This document shows positions 33,288 through 44,673 of a stretch of 64,000 nucleotides of DNA, piece after piece. The position numbers and the translations under genes are program-made. Under the pieces are notes generated by a model that saw only the letters and a list, made by a program, of their open reading frames with translations, made no database searches and had not been told where the DNA came from. Within the stretch, counting starts at the first letter, position 1; the number at the start of each line of letters is the position of its first letter. Source of the stretch: Acetivibrio alkalicellulosi (GTDB lineage: Bacteria > Bacillota > Clostridia > Acetivibrionales > Acetivibrionaceae). The stretch covers positions 2,666,843-2,730,842 of the forward strand of contig VLTH01000002.1 in the NCBI GenBank assembly GCA_008125075.1, in the 5' to 3' direction.

Positions 33288-35363
33288 TTAATAAATTTTT
33301 CTACCTAACTCATCTTTTATTCCAGTCTTCCTGTAAAAATATGAATTTATCACATCTCTCCACTCTTTTGCATGTTCAAGCTGTATATTTAGTTTTTCCA
33401 ATACATGATTAAAAGATTCTTCCGGAACTTTTCCTTTTAAGCTGTACCACTTTTCTATCAATTCTTCAACCTGTTGTACACCTTCAAAATGAGTATTGTA
33501 AATATGCTGAATTAAAGTTACACCAGATTTTAGTCTGTGTTTATAGGGTACATGATGGAAGAAAAGAATAAGTTCTTCCGGACATGTTTCCATTTTTTCA
33601 TACATGTCTGCCACTTCTATATGATATTGACCTGTGTATCCAGTCCCTGATTTTAATGTACGATCTACCCCAATCCCATTAATGTCTGCTCTGTGGTAAG
33701 TTCCCCACTTGTCATACTCATATCCATCAACATTAGGACCATAGTGATGTCCTGGATTTACCATCCATCCTATTCCCAAAGGTGTGGTGTAGTTTTCATA
33801 AATTCTCCATGAATTAAGTAGCATTTGTGAAATAGTGTCAACTATAGACTTATCATTTGAAAAAGTCATCCTTACCCACTCATCAGTTACATCTTCACAG
33901 GAATTTTCAGGATTCCACGACATACGACCAAAACCATAGAAATTAGCTTGAGCCAATTGATGTCCTGTCCAATTTGCATCATTACCTATATTTGCTACAG
34001 CGGCTATTCCTCCATACTTGGTATTGAAAAAAGAACCACTAACAATTTCTTTGACAATTCCACTTTTGCCCTTTGATTTTGTATCAAAATCAAGTATTTC
34101 CTTCCACATGGGCACAAGATAACACAGGTGTTTCTGCTGTCCTGTATATTCCTGTGTTACTTGAAATTCAATAATGTGGTTTGTCTTTTCAAGGGCTCCA
34201 AAAAGTGGTGATACAGGTTCTCTTACCTGAAAATCCATAGGACCGTTCTTAATTTGAAGTAAAACATTGTCATGAAAAAGTCCATCTAGTGGCTTAAAAT
34301 TATCATATGCTGCCTTTGCTCTATCTGTCTCCCGATCTCTCCAATCTTGAAGACAATTGTAAACAAAACATCTCCATATAACAATTCCACCAAATGGATC
34401 TAAGGCTTCTGCCAGCATGTTGGCACCTTGTGCATGATTTCTTCCGTATGTAAAGGGACCTGGCCGAAATTCTGAATCTGCCTTAACTAAAAAACCTCCA
34501 AAATCAGGTATGTATTCATAAATTTCCTCAACCTTATCTTTCCACCACTGTTTTACATCTTGGTCTAATGGATCGGCGGTGTTTAAGTTTCCAATTTCAA
34601 TGGTACTGGCATAATTTATGCTTAAATATAAAGTAATACCATAATTTCTAAACACCTCTGCCAACTTAGCCACATCAGTTAAATATTCTCTTGTAATAAG
34701 TTTAGATGCTACTCTATCAACATTTACGTTATTAATTGTAACACCATTTATACCAACTGATGCTAAAAGCCTAGCATAATAATTAATTCTACTTGTGTCT
34801 TGAATAATTTTATTATTTTCAAAAAAAATAGATCTTCCCGCATAACCTCTCTCAATACTGCCATCCATGTTGTCCCAGTGATTAATTATTCTTAGGGGAT
34901 TATGGGGATTATCCATTACCAATACATTACTTATATCTTTTCCCATCTGCATAAGTCGCAACAATTCAAAGGTACCATATAAGATACCTTTTTGTGTTTT
35001 TGCAGTTATTATTGTATAATTCTTATCACTTTTACTAATTCCTTTTACAAGGTAACCATCTTCAAGTATCTTCTCTTTTTCAGAAGGCAAAACCTCATCA
35101 TCTATATATTTATTTTTTCCTAACATACCCACTACAATAAACTCTGAACCCCTTGGTGCATTAGACACATTTGCTTTAATACCTAACATTTCATAGATTC
35201 CATTAGTAAGCTCTTCCTTTGCTGAATTTACTATAGATGTTTCTATGTCGAAAACAAGGTCCATGCACCTTTTCTTATAAACTGTAACAAGGTCACTATC
35301 TTCAATTTTTCTATAATTTAGCCAGCAATTGTATACTTCTTTTTCTATGTCCAACTTAGGCAT
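33288..35363 (-). CDS. aguA: Alpha-glucuronidase, GH67
   Basis: The enzyme removes (4-O-methyl-)glucuronic acid from the non-reducing-end xylose of aldouronic acids. The product is 691 residues, normal for GH67, with no signal peptide, so it acts inside the cell. Motifs: [35 protein letters not shown] with [17 protein letters not shown], then [20 protein letters not shown] holding the catalytic Asp and Glu, and [19 protein letters not shown] precedes the ATG. It stands between the permease pair and beta-xylosidase genes, the standard glucuronoxylan arrangement. Confidence 0.96.
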   Translation of the reverse strand: MPKLDIEKEVYNCWLNYRKIEDSDLVTVYKKRCMDLVFDIETSIVNSAKEELTNGIYEMLGIKANVSNAPRGSEFIVVGMLGKNKYIDDEVLPSEKEKILEDGYLVKGISKSDKNYTIITAKTQKGILYGTFELLRLMQMGKDISNVLVMDNPHNPLRIINHWDNMDGSIERGYAGRSIFFENNKIIQDTSRINYYARLLASVGINGVTINNVNVDRVASKLITREYLTDVAKLAEVFRNYGITLYLSINYASTIEIGNLNTADPLDQDVKQWWKDKVEEIYEYIPDFGGFLVKADSEFRPGPFTYGRNHAQGANMLAEALDPFGGIVIWRCFVYNCLQDWRDRETDRAKAAYDNFKPLDGLFHDNVLLQIKNGPMDFQVREPVSPLFGALEKTNHIIEFQVTQEYTGQQKHLCYLVPMWKEILDFDTKSKGKSGIVKEIVSGSFFNTKYGGIAAVANIGNDANWTGHQLAQANFYGFGRMSWNPENSCEDVTDEWVRMTFSNDKSIVDTISQMLLNSWRIYENYTTPLGIGWMVNPGHHYGPNVDGYEYDKWGTYHRADINGIGVDRTLKSGTGYTGQYHIEVADMYEKMETCPEELILFFHHVPYKHRLKSGVTLIQHIYNTHFEGVQQVEELIEKWYSLKGKVPEESFNHVLEKLNIQLEHAKEWRDVINSYFYRKTGIKDELGRKIY

Positions 35364-35402
35364 ATGTTGCTCCTTTAATTATATTTCTATTATAATTTTT
35401 AA

Positions 35403-35503
35403 GAATAGAACCTTATATTTTATGCATGTGCAATTTGCTACCTTTTGTAATCATTCACATGCTCAGCGACATTCATTTCTAATGCTCTTGAATGTCTATT
35501 CTT
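35403..35503. repeat. Dispersed repeat of the CACATGCTCAGCG type, copy 1
   Basis: TGTGCAATTTGCTACCTTTT, then CACATGCTCAGCGACATTCA and TTGAATGTCTATTCTTT, match 50733-50860 closely. It occupies the gap between the permease gene and aguA. Confidence 0.65.
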
Positions 35504-36410
35504 TTACACCACCAACATTTAATCCGGCAATAAAATACCTTTGCAAAACTGGATAGACACAGAGAACAGGTACCATTGCAACAACTGTAATAGCTGCCTG
35601 AATAGATACTGGTGTTACCATATCAGAGGCTAATTCTGCACTCAAGGAACTAGTGGCCCTAGCACTTGTATTCTGTTGAAATGACGAAGCTAAAAGCTTT
35701 TGAAGTTCATATTGTAAGGTACTTAAACTTTGCTTTGATGGTGCATATAATAATGTATCAAACCAGTTATTCCATTGATAAATAATAGTAAACATACCAA
35801 CAACAGCAAGAGCTGGTTTGGTTAGTGGAAAAATTATTCTCATAAATATTTTGAAATCACCTGCGCCATCTAACTTTGCTGACTCTATAAGACTCTCAGG
35901 TATAGTCTGAATATAAGTCCTAACTACTATTACATTAAAAGCTGATATCATTGCAGGAAGAACGTATACCCAAAAATTGTTTAAAAGGTTTAAACTTCTT
36001 ATAAGTTGATAATTTGGTATCAAACCTGCATTAAAATACATTGTCAATACAAATGCAACAGTAATAAACCTATTTAAAACATATTCCTTTCTGCTTAAAC
36101 AGTATGCTAACATTGCTGTTAGAAAAACATTTAAAACAGCAGCTAAAACAGTTCTTGCAACCGATACAAAAAATGCTCTATAAATAGTTCCTCCTACAAA
36201 TACCGCCCTGTAGTTCTGTAGTGAGAACTCTCTTGGCCAAATGTGTATTCCTCCCCTTACAGCATCAATTCCTTCATTAAAAGAAATTGCAAGGGTGTTT
36301 AAGAAAGGATACAATGTAACCAACATAAGAAACACCATTACGATACCATTAAAAGTATTAAACCCTACATCATATATACTATGTCTTTTTTTGCCTATTT
36401 TTATATACAT
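35496..36410 (-). CDS. Carbohydrate ABC transporter permease, LplC/YtcP-type (CUT1)
   Basis: The product is 304 residues with six membrane helices. YPFLNTLAISFNEGIDAVRGGI and WPREFSLQNYRAVF start it, and the EAA loop is SAKLDGAGDFKIFMRIIFPLTKPA. These fit the MalG/LplC type of permease. It forms a heterodimer with the product of the gene 12 bases upstream, and works with the lipoprotein encoded at 37690. No ATPase gene is near; LplABC-type systems use a shared MsmX-like ATPase encoded elsewhere. Xylo- or aldouronic oligosaccharides are the likely cargo, judging from the flanking genes. Confidence 0.92.
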   Translation of the reverse strand: MYIKIGKKRHSIYDVGFNTFNGIVMVFLMLVTLYPFLNTLAISFNEGIDAVRGGIHIWPREFSLQNYRAVFVGGTIYRAFFVSVARTVLAAVLNVFLTAMLAYCLSRKEYVLNRFITVAFVLTMYFNAGLIPNYQLIRSLNLLNNFWVYVLPAMISAFNVIVVRTYIQTIPESLIESAKLDGAGDFKIFMRIIFPLTKPALAVVGMFTIIYQWNNWFDTLLYAPSKQSLSTLQYELQKLLASSFQQNTSARATSSLSAELASDMVTPVSIQAAITVVAMVPVLCVYPVLQRYFIAGLNVGGVKE

Positions 36411-36422
36411 ACCCTCACCTCC

Positions 36423-37415
36423 TTATATGAGCCTGTTTTCTCCAAGTTTTTTAGCTAATCCATTTACAAGAAACACCAGTGATATACTGACAAGAGTTTT
36501 AAACATACCTGCTGCTGTTGCAAGTGAAAAATTACCCATCCTAATTCCATATCTCAATGTAAATACATCAATTGTCTCTGACCACGCTATATTAGAACCT
36601 CTTCCTAATAGATACTGGAATTCAAAACCACCTGCTCCACCTCCTGTACTCAAAAGATGTGCAACATTCATAATTAGAAGTACTACAAAGGTAGATTTTA
36701 TTCCTGGTAGTGTTATATGAAGCATTTTTTTCATCCTTCCAGCGCCATCAATTTCAGCTGCTTCATACAAATTAGGATCAATTGATGCCATAGCTCCAAG
36801 ATATATAATGGCATTAAACCCTACTTGTTTCCACACATTAGCTATACCGAATATTCCCCAGAAATACTTACCTTCTGCCAACCATAAAATTGGCTCATCA
36901 ATAATTCTTAAGCTAACAAGCATATTATTAATTATTCCGTTATCGGTAGAAAGGGCCTGTGATACAATTGTAGCTGCTATAACCCAAGAAATAAAATAGG
37001 GTAAGTATGATATGGTTTGAATTGTCTTCTTAACAAACAAATTCTTAATTTCATTTAATAAAAGAGCTAATACTATTGCAGTAACAAATGAAAGTATCAA
37101 ATTTATAACACTCATACCTATTGTATTTCTCAAAACTCTTCCAAAATCATGTTGGGTAAACAGGAATTTAAAATTATCAAGCCCTACCCATTCCTGATTA
37201 AACATAGTAGCATCTCTTCTAGGTCTGTAATTTTGAAAAGCCATTAACCATCCATAAAGCGGATAGTAATTAAAAATGAATATATATATAAGAAGCGGAA
37301 CCGACATGAACATAAGCTGCTTTTGATTTTTGATTGTATCCCACATTTTTTTCCTATTGGTTTTCCTAACTACCATTGAGCTACGAACCTCAGTATTTAA
37401 ATTAGATTCTTGCAT
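36423..37415 (-). CDS. Carbohydrate ABC transporter permease, LplB-type (CUT1)
   Basis: The product is 330 residues with six helices. A cytoplasmic N-terminus with KTNRKKMWDTIKNQKQ is followed by the first helix (LMFMSVPLLIYIFIFNYYP) and GWLMAFQNYRPRRDAT, typical of LplB. The EAA loop is AAEIDGAGRMKKMLHITLPG. GGAG lies before the ATG. It pairs with the downstream LplC-type permease to make the membrane channel. Confidence 0.92.
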   Translation of the reverse strand: MQESNLNTEVRSSMVVRKTNRKKMWDTIKNQKQLMFMSVPLLIYIFIFNYYPLYGWLMAFQNYRPRRDATMFNQEWVGLDNFKFLFTQHDFGRVLRNTIGMSVINLILSFVTAIVLALLLNEIKNLFVKKTIQTISYLPYFISWVIAATIVSQALSTDNGIINNMLVSLRIIDEPILWLAEGKYFWGIFGIANVWKQVGFNAIIYLGAMASIDPNLYEAAEIDGAGRMKKMLHITLPGIKSTFVVLLIMNVAHLLSTGGGAGGFEFQYLLGRGSNIAWSETIDVFTLRYGIRMGNFSLATAAGMFKTLVSISLVFLVNGLAKKLGENRLI

Positions 37416-37689
37416 ATAAACACTCTCCTATAATTTACTAAACTCGCTGTTCCAGCAATTCCTTGCTCCTTAAACCCATCATACTAATTATTATATTTAA
37501 TACTAAACTTTTACACATACCCTAACTTTTAAAAAATAAACTTACTATCTATATATGAGTTTCTCACAAATAGGGAAGGTACTTATAAATATACCTTCCA
37601 CTATTTGTTTGCAAATGTGCTGGTCACAATCAGATTACATTAAAGTAAGTGACTAGACTTGATTAAGTTTGTTATTAACTGTAAATCAC

Positions 37690-39399
37690 TTATCTTGATG
37701 GACCCCAATCATCTACTCTTCTTTGAATTTCCTTATTATAGTGTGCTTCAATTGCTGCTATGTCTATAGCTTCATTTAGTTCTACATATCTTGCCCATCT
37801 TTGTTCAAATTCGCTTGTGCTAGCTCTGATCATTTGAGGCAAATGCTCAAATGCTATGTCTTTCAATCTTTGATTTGCAATTTGTTCTGCACTTCCATGT
37901 GGAATATTTATTGACCATGCAGGGAAGTAAATTGGATTTTCAGGTGGCGTTGTGAATAACTGACCTTGAGTCTGAACACCGTAAGCAGAAAGTAGTTCTC
38001 TTTCACTGTCTGTCAAACCTTCAAAATATTCACTTGGCTGTATTCCTGGTGAAGTTGCATTACCACTTGAGAATGTTCCTTCCATCTTAGGTAAGAACTC
38101 TAGAAGGTCTCTTGCCTGATTTCTAAGTCTCCACTCATTACTATTGTAATTATCTCTCATTTCCTGAGTTCTGTAGTACATTCCATTTTCATCAACTAGA
38201 AAATCTACGCCTTGTTCGCCCCACTGAAGTAATTTCTGCCACTCTTCATCTAGTAAAGCATCTATAATCTTCATTATTTTGTCGGGATCTTTAGCATTTT
38301 CGCTTATAGCAAAACCACTGTTAACATTTAATTCACTACGAGTTAAGTACCAATCTGTTATACTCTCATCAAATACCACTGGTATAGGAGTATACATTCT
38401 ATCAAATTTTTCCTGTTCATATAATGAAAGGTTAGCATTGTTAAAGTTCCATCTTTGATCAAATAATCCTAAAACTCTTCCACTTGAAAGTTTTGAAATG
38501 TACTGGTCATAGTTCATAACAAAGCTTTCTGGATCAACTACACCAGCATGATACATTTCATTGATTTTCTTAAAATATCTCTTTGATATATCTAAATGTT
38601 GAAATAATCTTGCATTATAAGCACTTCCTACTTTATCTACTATTACACTACCATCATTAGGATACCCTGCAAGCTGTGCTGGAGCATTTCTCAATGGCCA
38701 GTCTCTTCCTTCATCTGTAAGAATTACAAAACCAACTGTATCCTGTCCATCAATTTGAGGATATTTTCTCATATAGTCTTGAACTAAGTCAAAGAATTGA
38801 TCCAATGTTTTAATTTCCGGATATCCAAATTCTTTTAAGACTGCTCTTTGAATCCAAAAAGCAGGACCCCATGTTTCATTTTGATAAAATGTTCCATAGT
38901 GTACTCCAAAGTTTGGCATAATATAAGCATGCCCGTCAACGTGAGTTATTCTATTGATCAATGGGCCATAATGTCTGTTAAGGTTTGGATAGTTTTCAGC
39001 ATCATTAATGTAATCTTCAAGAGGAATAAAAGCACCTGCATCAATAAACTGCATTGCTTCATTTGACTGTACCCCTATCAAGTCTGGATAATCTCCACCT
39101 GATATCATTATTCCAACTCTTTGTTGAATTTCGCCAACAACAAATTCAAAGTTAAATTTAACCCCTAATTCTTCTTGGATTTTTTTGTAAATCCTGTTGT
39201 CTGCTGTAGGAGTTGTCCCTGCACGGCTAATAAAAGTGGATATTTCCATTATGTCAGTACTAGTTTTTTTACCAGTGTCATTAGGATCAGTTGTAGAACC
39301 TCCTCCGTTTTCCTCATTCTGTCTACAAGCAGATAATGCAAAAGATAGTACAAGCACTACACAAAGACAAATGACTAACAACCTCTTGCTATTTTTCAT
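37690..39399 (-). CDS. Extracellular sugar-binding lipoprotein, LplA-type
   Basis: The product is 569 residues. A signal peptide ends in the lipobox ALSAC (Cys ~25), followed by a flexible linker (RQNEENGGGSTTDPNDTGKK). The rest is a type I/II solute-binding fold of the large LplA class: FEFVVGEIQQRVGIMISGGD, YPDLIGVQSNEAMQFIDAGA, FIPLEDYINDAENYPNLNR and a C-terminal SWSINIPHGSAEQIANQRLK. It captures the oligosaccharide for the two permeases that follow 275 bases downstream. AAGGAGG precedes the ATG. The two-component genes lie directly upstream. Confidence 0.92.
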   Translation of the reverse strand: MKNSKRLLVICLCVVLVLSFALSACRQNEENGGGSTTDPNDTGKKTSTDIMEISTFISRAGTTPTADNRIYKKIQEELGVKFNFEFVVGEIQQRVGIMISGGDYPDLIGVQSNEAMQFIDAGAFIPLEDYINDAENYPNLNRHYGPLINRITHVDGHAYIMPNFGVHYGTFYQNETWGPAFWIQRAVLKEFGYPEIKTLDQFFDLVQDYMRKYPQIDGQDTVGFVILTDEGRDWPLRNAPAQLAGYPNDGSVIVDKVGSAYNARLFQHLDISKRYFKKINEMYHAGVVDPESFVMNYDQYISKLSSGRVLGLFDQRWNFNNANLSLYEQEKFDRMYTPIPVVFDESITDWYLTRSELNVNSGFAISENAKDPDKIMKIIDALLDEEWQKLLQWGEQGVDFLVDENGMYYRTQEMRDNYNSNEWRLRNQARDLLEFLPKMEGTFSSGNATSPGIQPSEYFEGLTDSERELLSAYGVQTQGQLFTTPPENPIYFPAWSINIPHGSAEQIANQRLKDIAFEHLPQMIRASTSEFEQRWARYVELNEAIDIAAIEAHYNKEIQRRVDDWGPSR

Positions 39400-39554
39400 T
39401 TTTTTTCCTCCTTAATGATAGTTTATAGCATAGCTTAAAAAAGCATATGCATTACTTCTATTTAATTATACAATCTTTTATACCTATTTTGATTTCATAA
39501 ATTAAAGATGTGTACCCTAAAAACTATACTTTTATTTTAAAAAGTGCTTTAGAA

Positions 39555-41138
39555 TTAGAGATTTCTTGTTTTTTTATAATCAACGGGTTTTTTGCCAGTA
39601 TTCTTTTCAAAATATTTTAAAAATACATTATGATTTGAGTATCCCAGTTCTTTAGCTATATCACTAATCTCCATTGATGTCTCTTCTATTAGCCTCTTTG
39701 CCTCATCAACCCTCAAGCTATGAATGTAATCACTAAATCTCATACCAAATATTCTTTTAAACAACTGTCCTAGATAAACAGGATTTATGTAAAGGCTCTT
39801 TGACATTTCCTTAATTGTTATAGACTTTTTATAATTTTCTTTTATATATTCTTCAATTTTGTATGTATTTTCATCAATAGTTTTTTTATTTAGTTCACCT
39901 AAAACTCGGCAGCATTTCTTACAATGATGTATTACACCCTTTTCTAACTGAGTTATGTTAATATATTTGTTATCTAAATTTGTCATACTTAGTCCATAAT
40001 CTAATTCTCCATTCAAATCATTTATAATTTTGTTACTTCTATAAATTATATTTTTAACATACATATATATTATTTAACGATCCAGTAATTTTTTTTTAAA
40101 ATACAAAAATCCTTTATGTAAAATGCTTTTTGCTCTTTCTTCATCAATCTCTTCAATTGCTTCAATAACTAAATTAACAAATTCGCTGTCGTCAAAAGTA
40201 TAGTTTACTTTTTTGTTCTTTATTGAATCATAATATATTATACTGTTTAAATCTTCATAAAAACAATGTTCTAAAGCCTTTAATGAAGTATCATAAGACT
40301 TTCTTATTTCCTCTAAGTCATTTATAAATTCACCTACAGCAATCTGGTACTTATTGCTTTTGTTTGTTTTTACACGTTGAATTATACTATAAAGTGTTTT
40401 CTCTACATCATTATGATTTTTATTATGCTTTGAGAATCCAATAAGCAAACCAAAAATATTTGCATCATGATTATTTATAAATATATGATTATTACTTTTT
40501 AGTGTTTTTTTTGCCTCACTTTTTATATTTTCTGTCAATTTGTCTAAGCTTTGTTTTTCATTTTTATCATCATTTATGTTTTCAAAGGGTAGTATTCTAA
40601 ATAAAACATAACACCATTCTTTTGCCATATTTTTTTGGAATACTGTATTGTAAAAGCCGGTAAGCTCCTCAATACTTCCGTCTTTTTGTGTAACTTTTTT
40701 AATCATATTACTTATTAAAGTATAGGATTCTTCAGTGTTAAAAATCTCTTTTTTCTTTTCACCTTGAATATCATCATAAATCTCCATCAGTGCACTTTCT
40801 AGTTCTTCTTCAAATACAGGTTTTAGCAAATAGTGCTTTACACCATATTCCATAGCCTTTTTTGCATATTCAAATTCAATATATCCACTTAGTATAATAA
40901 ATTTTATACTTTCATCAATTTTATTTTTGACATGTGATATAAGACCCAATCCGTCCAACACAGGCATCCTAATGTCAGTAACAACCAAATCAGGCTTAAA
41001 CTTCTCTATCTTGTTTATTGCATCTTCTCCATTTAAAGATTCACCGCATATTTCATATCCAATTTTGTGCCAATTAACAATTGCTTTCAGACCTTCAATA
41101 GATAGAGGTTCATCGTCCACTAATAAAACCTTTAACAT
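39555..41138 (-). pseudogene. Response regulator (REC + AraC), split by one in-frame stop
   Basis: The frame is 528 codons with a single TAA at 40074-40076. The 354-codon first part has the REC domain (KVLLVDDEPLSIEGLKAIV, DLVVTDIRMPVLDGLGLI with phospho-Asp ~55, KFIILSGYIEFEYAKKAM) and a middle domain. The second part, in the same frame from just past the stop, ends with a complete AraC HTH (SKSLYINPVYLGQLFKRIFG, GYSNHNVFLKYFEKNTGK). Aligned with the intact regulator at 43050-44642, the stop falls at a Glu codon position (APEVIK). An ATG at 40064 could restart a 169-residue DNA-binding half. AGGGGG precedes the ATG at 41138. Confidence 0.8.
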
Positions 41139-41192
41139 TTTAAGATAACCCCCTGAAATAATTGATTTTTTTTATAAGTCCTCACCTGATGA

Positions 41193-43013
41193 TTACATGA
41201 TACTCATAAATGTCTTGTCAGAAAACGCGCTATGTGCCGGAATTGTAAAACATACTTTTGTACCTTTGTTTTTCTTGCTATTTATAAAAAACTTAAAATC
41301 TTTACCATAGTAAAACTTAAGTCTTCTATATACATTTCTTATACCAATGCTGCCTGATGTATATATGTCATCTTCCATACTCATTAATATTTCTCCAACT
41401 TTATCCTCTGAAATACCTATACCATTGTCTTTTACAGATATCTCAAGATGTTTTTTTACAATTTTGATTTCAATAGTAATGTCGCCACTTCCTCTAATAC
41501 TCTGTATTCCATGTTTACATGCATTTTCAACTAATGGTTGTATACTCATTTTTGGTATTTTTAGTTCCCTTGCATCTTCATCTACTAATACATTATATTT
41601 AATCTTTTCACTAAAACGAAACTTTTCAATTTTAAGGTACATCTCAGTAAAATTTATCTCTTCTTCTACCGTAACTAAGTCATCCTTCCAACTTAATAAT
41701 CTTCTAAGGGTCTTTGAAAGGTATTTTATAACATCAATAATTTCCCTATAATTATTTTTAACACTGACAATTAAAATAGCATTTAGAGTATTAAAAAGAA
41801 AATGAGGATTCATTTGACTTTGCAAAAAATTAATCTCTGCCTGTACCCTTTCTAGCTCTAAGTCTTTTTTTTGAATTTGCAGCTTATATACATCATTTAT
41901 AAGTGTATTAATTTTTGCAGCCATTTTGTTAAATTGCCTTATAAGTTGTCCAATTTCATCCTTTCCTTCATTTATAACTATCAAATCAAACCGCTCATCT
42001 CCAAACTTTGATATATGTTTTGACAACTTTTTTATTCTATAATTATATGATCTAAAAACTATCAATACTAAAAAACCTGAAATAAGGATGCTAATTAATG
42101 CAAGTAATATTATGAAATGTCTTGCCTGTTTCATTTCTGTATGTATTATTTCTTTATTTGGTATTCCTATAAGACGCCAATCTCTAAAATATGATGCTTC
42201 TCCTAAATTAAAATCGAACAAAATATCATTTTCCTTAATTTCTATGTCATCAAAATTCATAAAATTAAAAATATTATCCTTCTCATATACATAATCTTCT
42301 GTTGCCAAAACTATTCTACCCTGATTATCAACAATATATAAACTTAAATACTCCTGCTCCCTACTTAAAACACCTTGTATCCAGTTATTGTCAATATCAA
42401 CTCTTAGTATTCTTTCTCTAAATCCTTCTTTATGAAAATCCATAGACCTTATAAGACTTAAAAAACTATTATATCTATTATCAAAATATGCCCTATTCTC
42501 TATAAATGAATATAGCATAAGCCTACCCTCAGAATTCTCATTCATTTTATACCATGATGTGCTCCTTATTTCATCATCAATTATAATACAATATCCTCCT
42601 GAGTCTATTGATTTATTAGATGTATATATTGTTATTCTAGAAATATTTCTGTATATATTAAAAAACCTGTCTATCCTTGCTCTCAAAGAACTTGTATATA
42701 TAACAAAATATTGCACTTCATTATCTGCATCATAGTCATAGTCCAGCTCCTCATATATGACTCGATCGGTGTGTATTGAGTTACTTACTGCAACACCATC
42801 TCTAATTATCTGAATAATATCAGCTTTTGCCCTGTCATAAGAAATTTTAAAACTCTCTTCTACCCTTTCTTTAATACTATTAGATATACTACTTAGTAAA
42901 ATCAAATTCAGCGTCAATATAGGCAGTATAACGCATAATATGCTTATTAGTATAAATTTAGTATTTATTGATATATCGTTTATCCTGTTTAGAATACGAA
43001 ACCTCGGCTCCAC
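41193..43013 (-). CDS. Sensor histidine kinase, YesM-type
   Basis: The product is 606 residues from GTG 43013, with GGCGGGG upstream; the longer ATG start (43040) lies before that signal. The domains are a helix near residues 22-45, an extracellular dCache-like region of about 240 residues, a second helix (FIILLALISILISGFLVLIV), HAMP (KKLSKHISKFGDERFDLI) and a His-kinase domain with LQSQMNPHFLFNTLNAIL (phospho-His) and PLVENACKHGIQ/KDNGIGI for ATP. YesM/YesN pairs control sugar uptake genes. It lies between two AraC-type regulators, so it probably senses an oligosaccharide from xylan. Confidence 0.93.
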   Translation of the reverse strand: MEPRFRILNRINDISINTKFILISILCVILPILTLNLILLSSISNSIKERVEESFKISYDRAKADIIQIIRDGVAVSNSIHTDRVIYEELDYDYDADNEVQYFVIYTSSLRARIDRFFNIYRNISRITIYTSNKSIDSGGYCIIIDDEIRSTSWYKMNENSEGRLMLYSFIENRAYFDNRYNSFLSLIRSMDFHKEGFRERILRVDIDNNWIQGVLSREQEYLSLYIVDNQGRIVLATEDYVYEKDNIFNFMNFDDIEIKENDILFDFNLGEASYFRDWRLIGIPNKEIIHTEMKQARHFIILLALISILISGFLVLIVFRSYNYRIKKLSKHISKFGDERFDLIVINEGKDEIGQLIRQFNKMAAKINTLINDVYKLQIQKKDLELERVQAEINFLQSQMNPHFLFNTLNAILIVSVKNNYREIIDVIKYLSKTLRRLLSWKDDLVTVEEEINFTEMYLKIEKFRFSEKIKYNVLVDEDARELKIPKMSIQPLVENACKHGIQSIRGSGDITIEIKIVKKHLEISVKDNGIGISEDKVGEILMSMEDDIYTSGSIGIRNVYRRLKFYYGKDFKFFINSKKNKGTKVCFTIPAHSAFSDKTFMSIM

Positions 43014-43049
43014 ATAAACCCCGCCTTTTTTTATAAACATAAAGAGTAT

Positions 43050-44642
43050 TTAATATTTATGTAAATTAATTAAGAAATTATTTTTGAATTCAGAAGGAGA
43101 AAAATTTGTAATGCTTTTAAATTTAGCAGTAAAATATTCAGTATCGTTGTATCCTACACTTCTAGCTATATCAGATATTTTCATATTTGTTCTTCTGAGC
43201 AGTTTTTTTGATTCTTCTATTCTAATCTTATGTAAATATTCATTAAACTGCATTCCTGTAGTTTTTTTAAACTTTCTGCCGATATAGACAGGATTAACAT
43301 AAAGCTGTTTTCCTATTATTTTTAAGTTTATGTCCTTATTATAGTTTTCCTTAACATATCTCTCAACTTCTGAAATGATATCCTTAGAATTACTTTGGAT
43401 TATAGAATCTACATAATCAGCCATAAATATACAAAACTCTGTAGCATTGTTTTTAAGTTCATCTATGGTTGATTTCTCTATTTTTTTATTAAAATCCATC
43501 AACTTTTTGGTAAAGTCCCGAATATTACCTTTTATTTCTAGTACATGCCTTATAGCTTCTAATTCTATATTTTCTATATAAATTTTTATTACTTCCGGTG
43601 CTGTTAAATTTTTTGAAAAATTATGAAATATATTTTTTATATTTTTTGTTATTCCATCAACATTATTCTTTTTAATTTCATTTATTAAATCATCTATATC
43701 TCCTTCATAGAAATCATAATTCATCTGAGCATTTTTTATATTTTTAAAATATATAATGCTTCCTTTGTCTTTAAAAAATTTGTAACTTATGGCTAAATCT
43801 ACTTGTTTGTATAGCTTATTCAATGAATTTATCCCTGTCATGGTATCACTTATAGCAATTGACAAACTACAATCTAATTCATCTTCAATCATTCTTTTTA
43901 AAGTTCTTACAAAATCATTGGTTATATCTTCATTTTCCATCTCTTCAGAAATAATTATACAAAATCTGCTTAAATCATCTTCAAAAACTCTAAACTCAAA
44001 TTGACTTTCCATACTCTTCTTTATAATATCCTTTATTATATCTCTGTTTTCACGGAGTTTTATTTCGTCAAAATCACTCATCCACTTATCAAAGTCGTCA
44101 ATTTCCATTAATATCATTTTTATTTTTTCATTACTTTCCAACTCAAGTATAAATTTTGCACGATTTATTTCCGAATCTTTTGCTTCTCCATTTATTATAT
44201 TAAATATCGCATTTTCTGAGACAAATGCCAACTGTTTGTTTTTGGATTCTTCCCTCTGCCTTTCTTCTATTATCTGCTGTCCAGCTTTCCTGATAGCTTT
44301 ATTTAACTCTTCATCGTCTAATGGCTTTAAAATATAGTTGTTTACCCCGTATTTCATTGCATTCTTAGCATAAAAAAAATCATCATAACCACTTAAAATA
44401 ATAAACTTTGCTCTTAAGTTTGATTCTTCATAAACTGACTTAATGAGCTGAATACCATCCATTACAGGCATTTTTATATCAGTAATAACAAGATGGGGAT
44501 TACATGTATTAATTATTTCTAAAGCATCCTCTCCATTTGATGCTTCACCACACATTGTAAATCCATATTTTTCCCAATCCACCATCATTTTAAGACCTTC
44601 AATTACGTAAGGTTCATCATCAACAAGAAGTACTTTAAGCAT
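43050..44642 (-). CDS. Response regulator with AraC output domain, YesN-type
   Basis: The product is 530 residues. REC: MLKVLLVDDEPYVIEGLKMM, PHLVITDIKMPVMDGIQLI (phospho-Asp ~55), KFIILSGYDDFFYAKNAM and NNYILKPLDDEEL. A middle region of about 300 residues follows, then two HTH motifs (IGKQLYVNPVYIGRKFKKTT and ISDIARSVGYNDTEYFTAKF). GGAGG precedes the ATG. It is 36 bases upstream of the kinase gene, so the two are the intact pair. It probably activates the transport and xylan genes downstream. Confidence 0.94.
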   Translation of the reverse strand: MLKVLLVDDEPYVIEGLKMMVDWEKYGFTMCGEASNGEDALEIINTCNPHLVITDIKMPVMDGIQLIKSVYEESNLRAKFIILSGYDDFFYAKNAMKYGVNNYILKPLDDEELNKAIRKAGQQIIEERQREESKNKQLAFVSENAIFNIINGEAKDSEINRAKFILELESNEKIKMILMEIDDFDKWMSDFDEIKLRENRDIIKDIIKKSMESQFEFRVFEDDLSRFCIIISEEMENEDITNDFVRTLKRMIEDELDCSLSIAISDTMTGINSLNKLYKQVDLAISYKFFKDKGSIIYFKNIKNAQMNYDFYEGDIDDLINEIKKNNVDGITKNIKNIFHNFSKNLTAPEVIKIYIENIELEAIRHVLEIKGNIRDFTKKLMDFNKKIEKSTIDELKNNATEFCIFMADYVDSIIQSNSKDIISEVERYVKENYNKDINLKIIGKQLYVNPVYIGRKFKKTTGMQFNEYLHKIRIEESKKLLRRTNMKISDIARSVGYNDTEYFTAKFKSITNFSPSEFKNNFLINLHKY

Positions 44643-44673
44643 TTTTTCACCTCCAATAAACTAACAATTGTCT

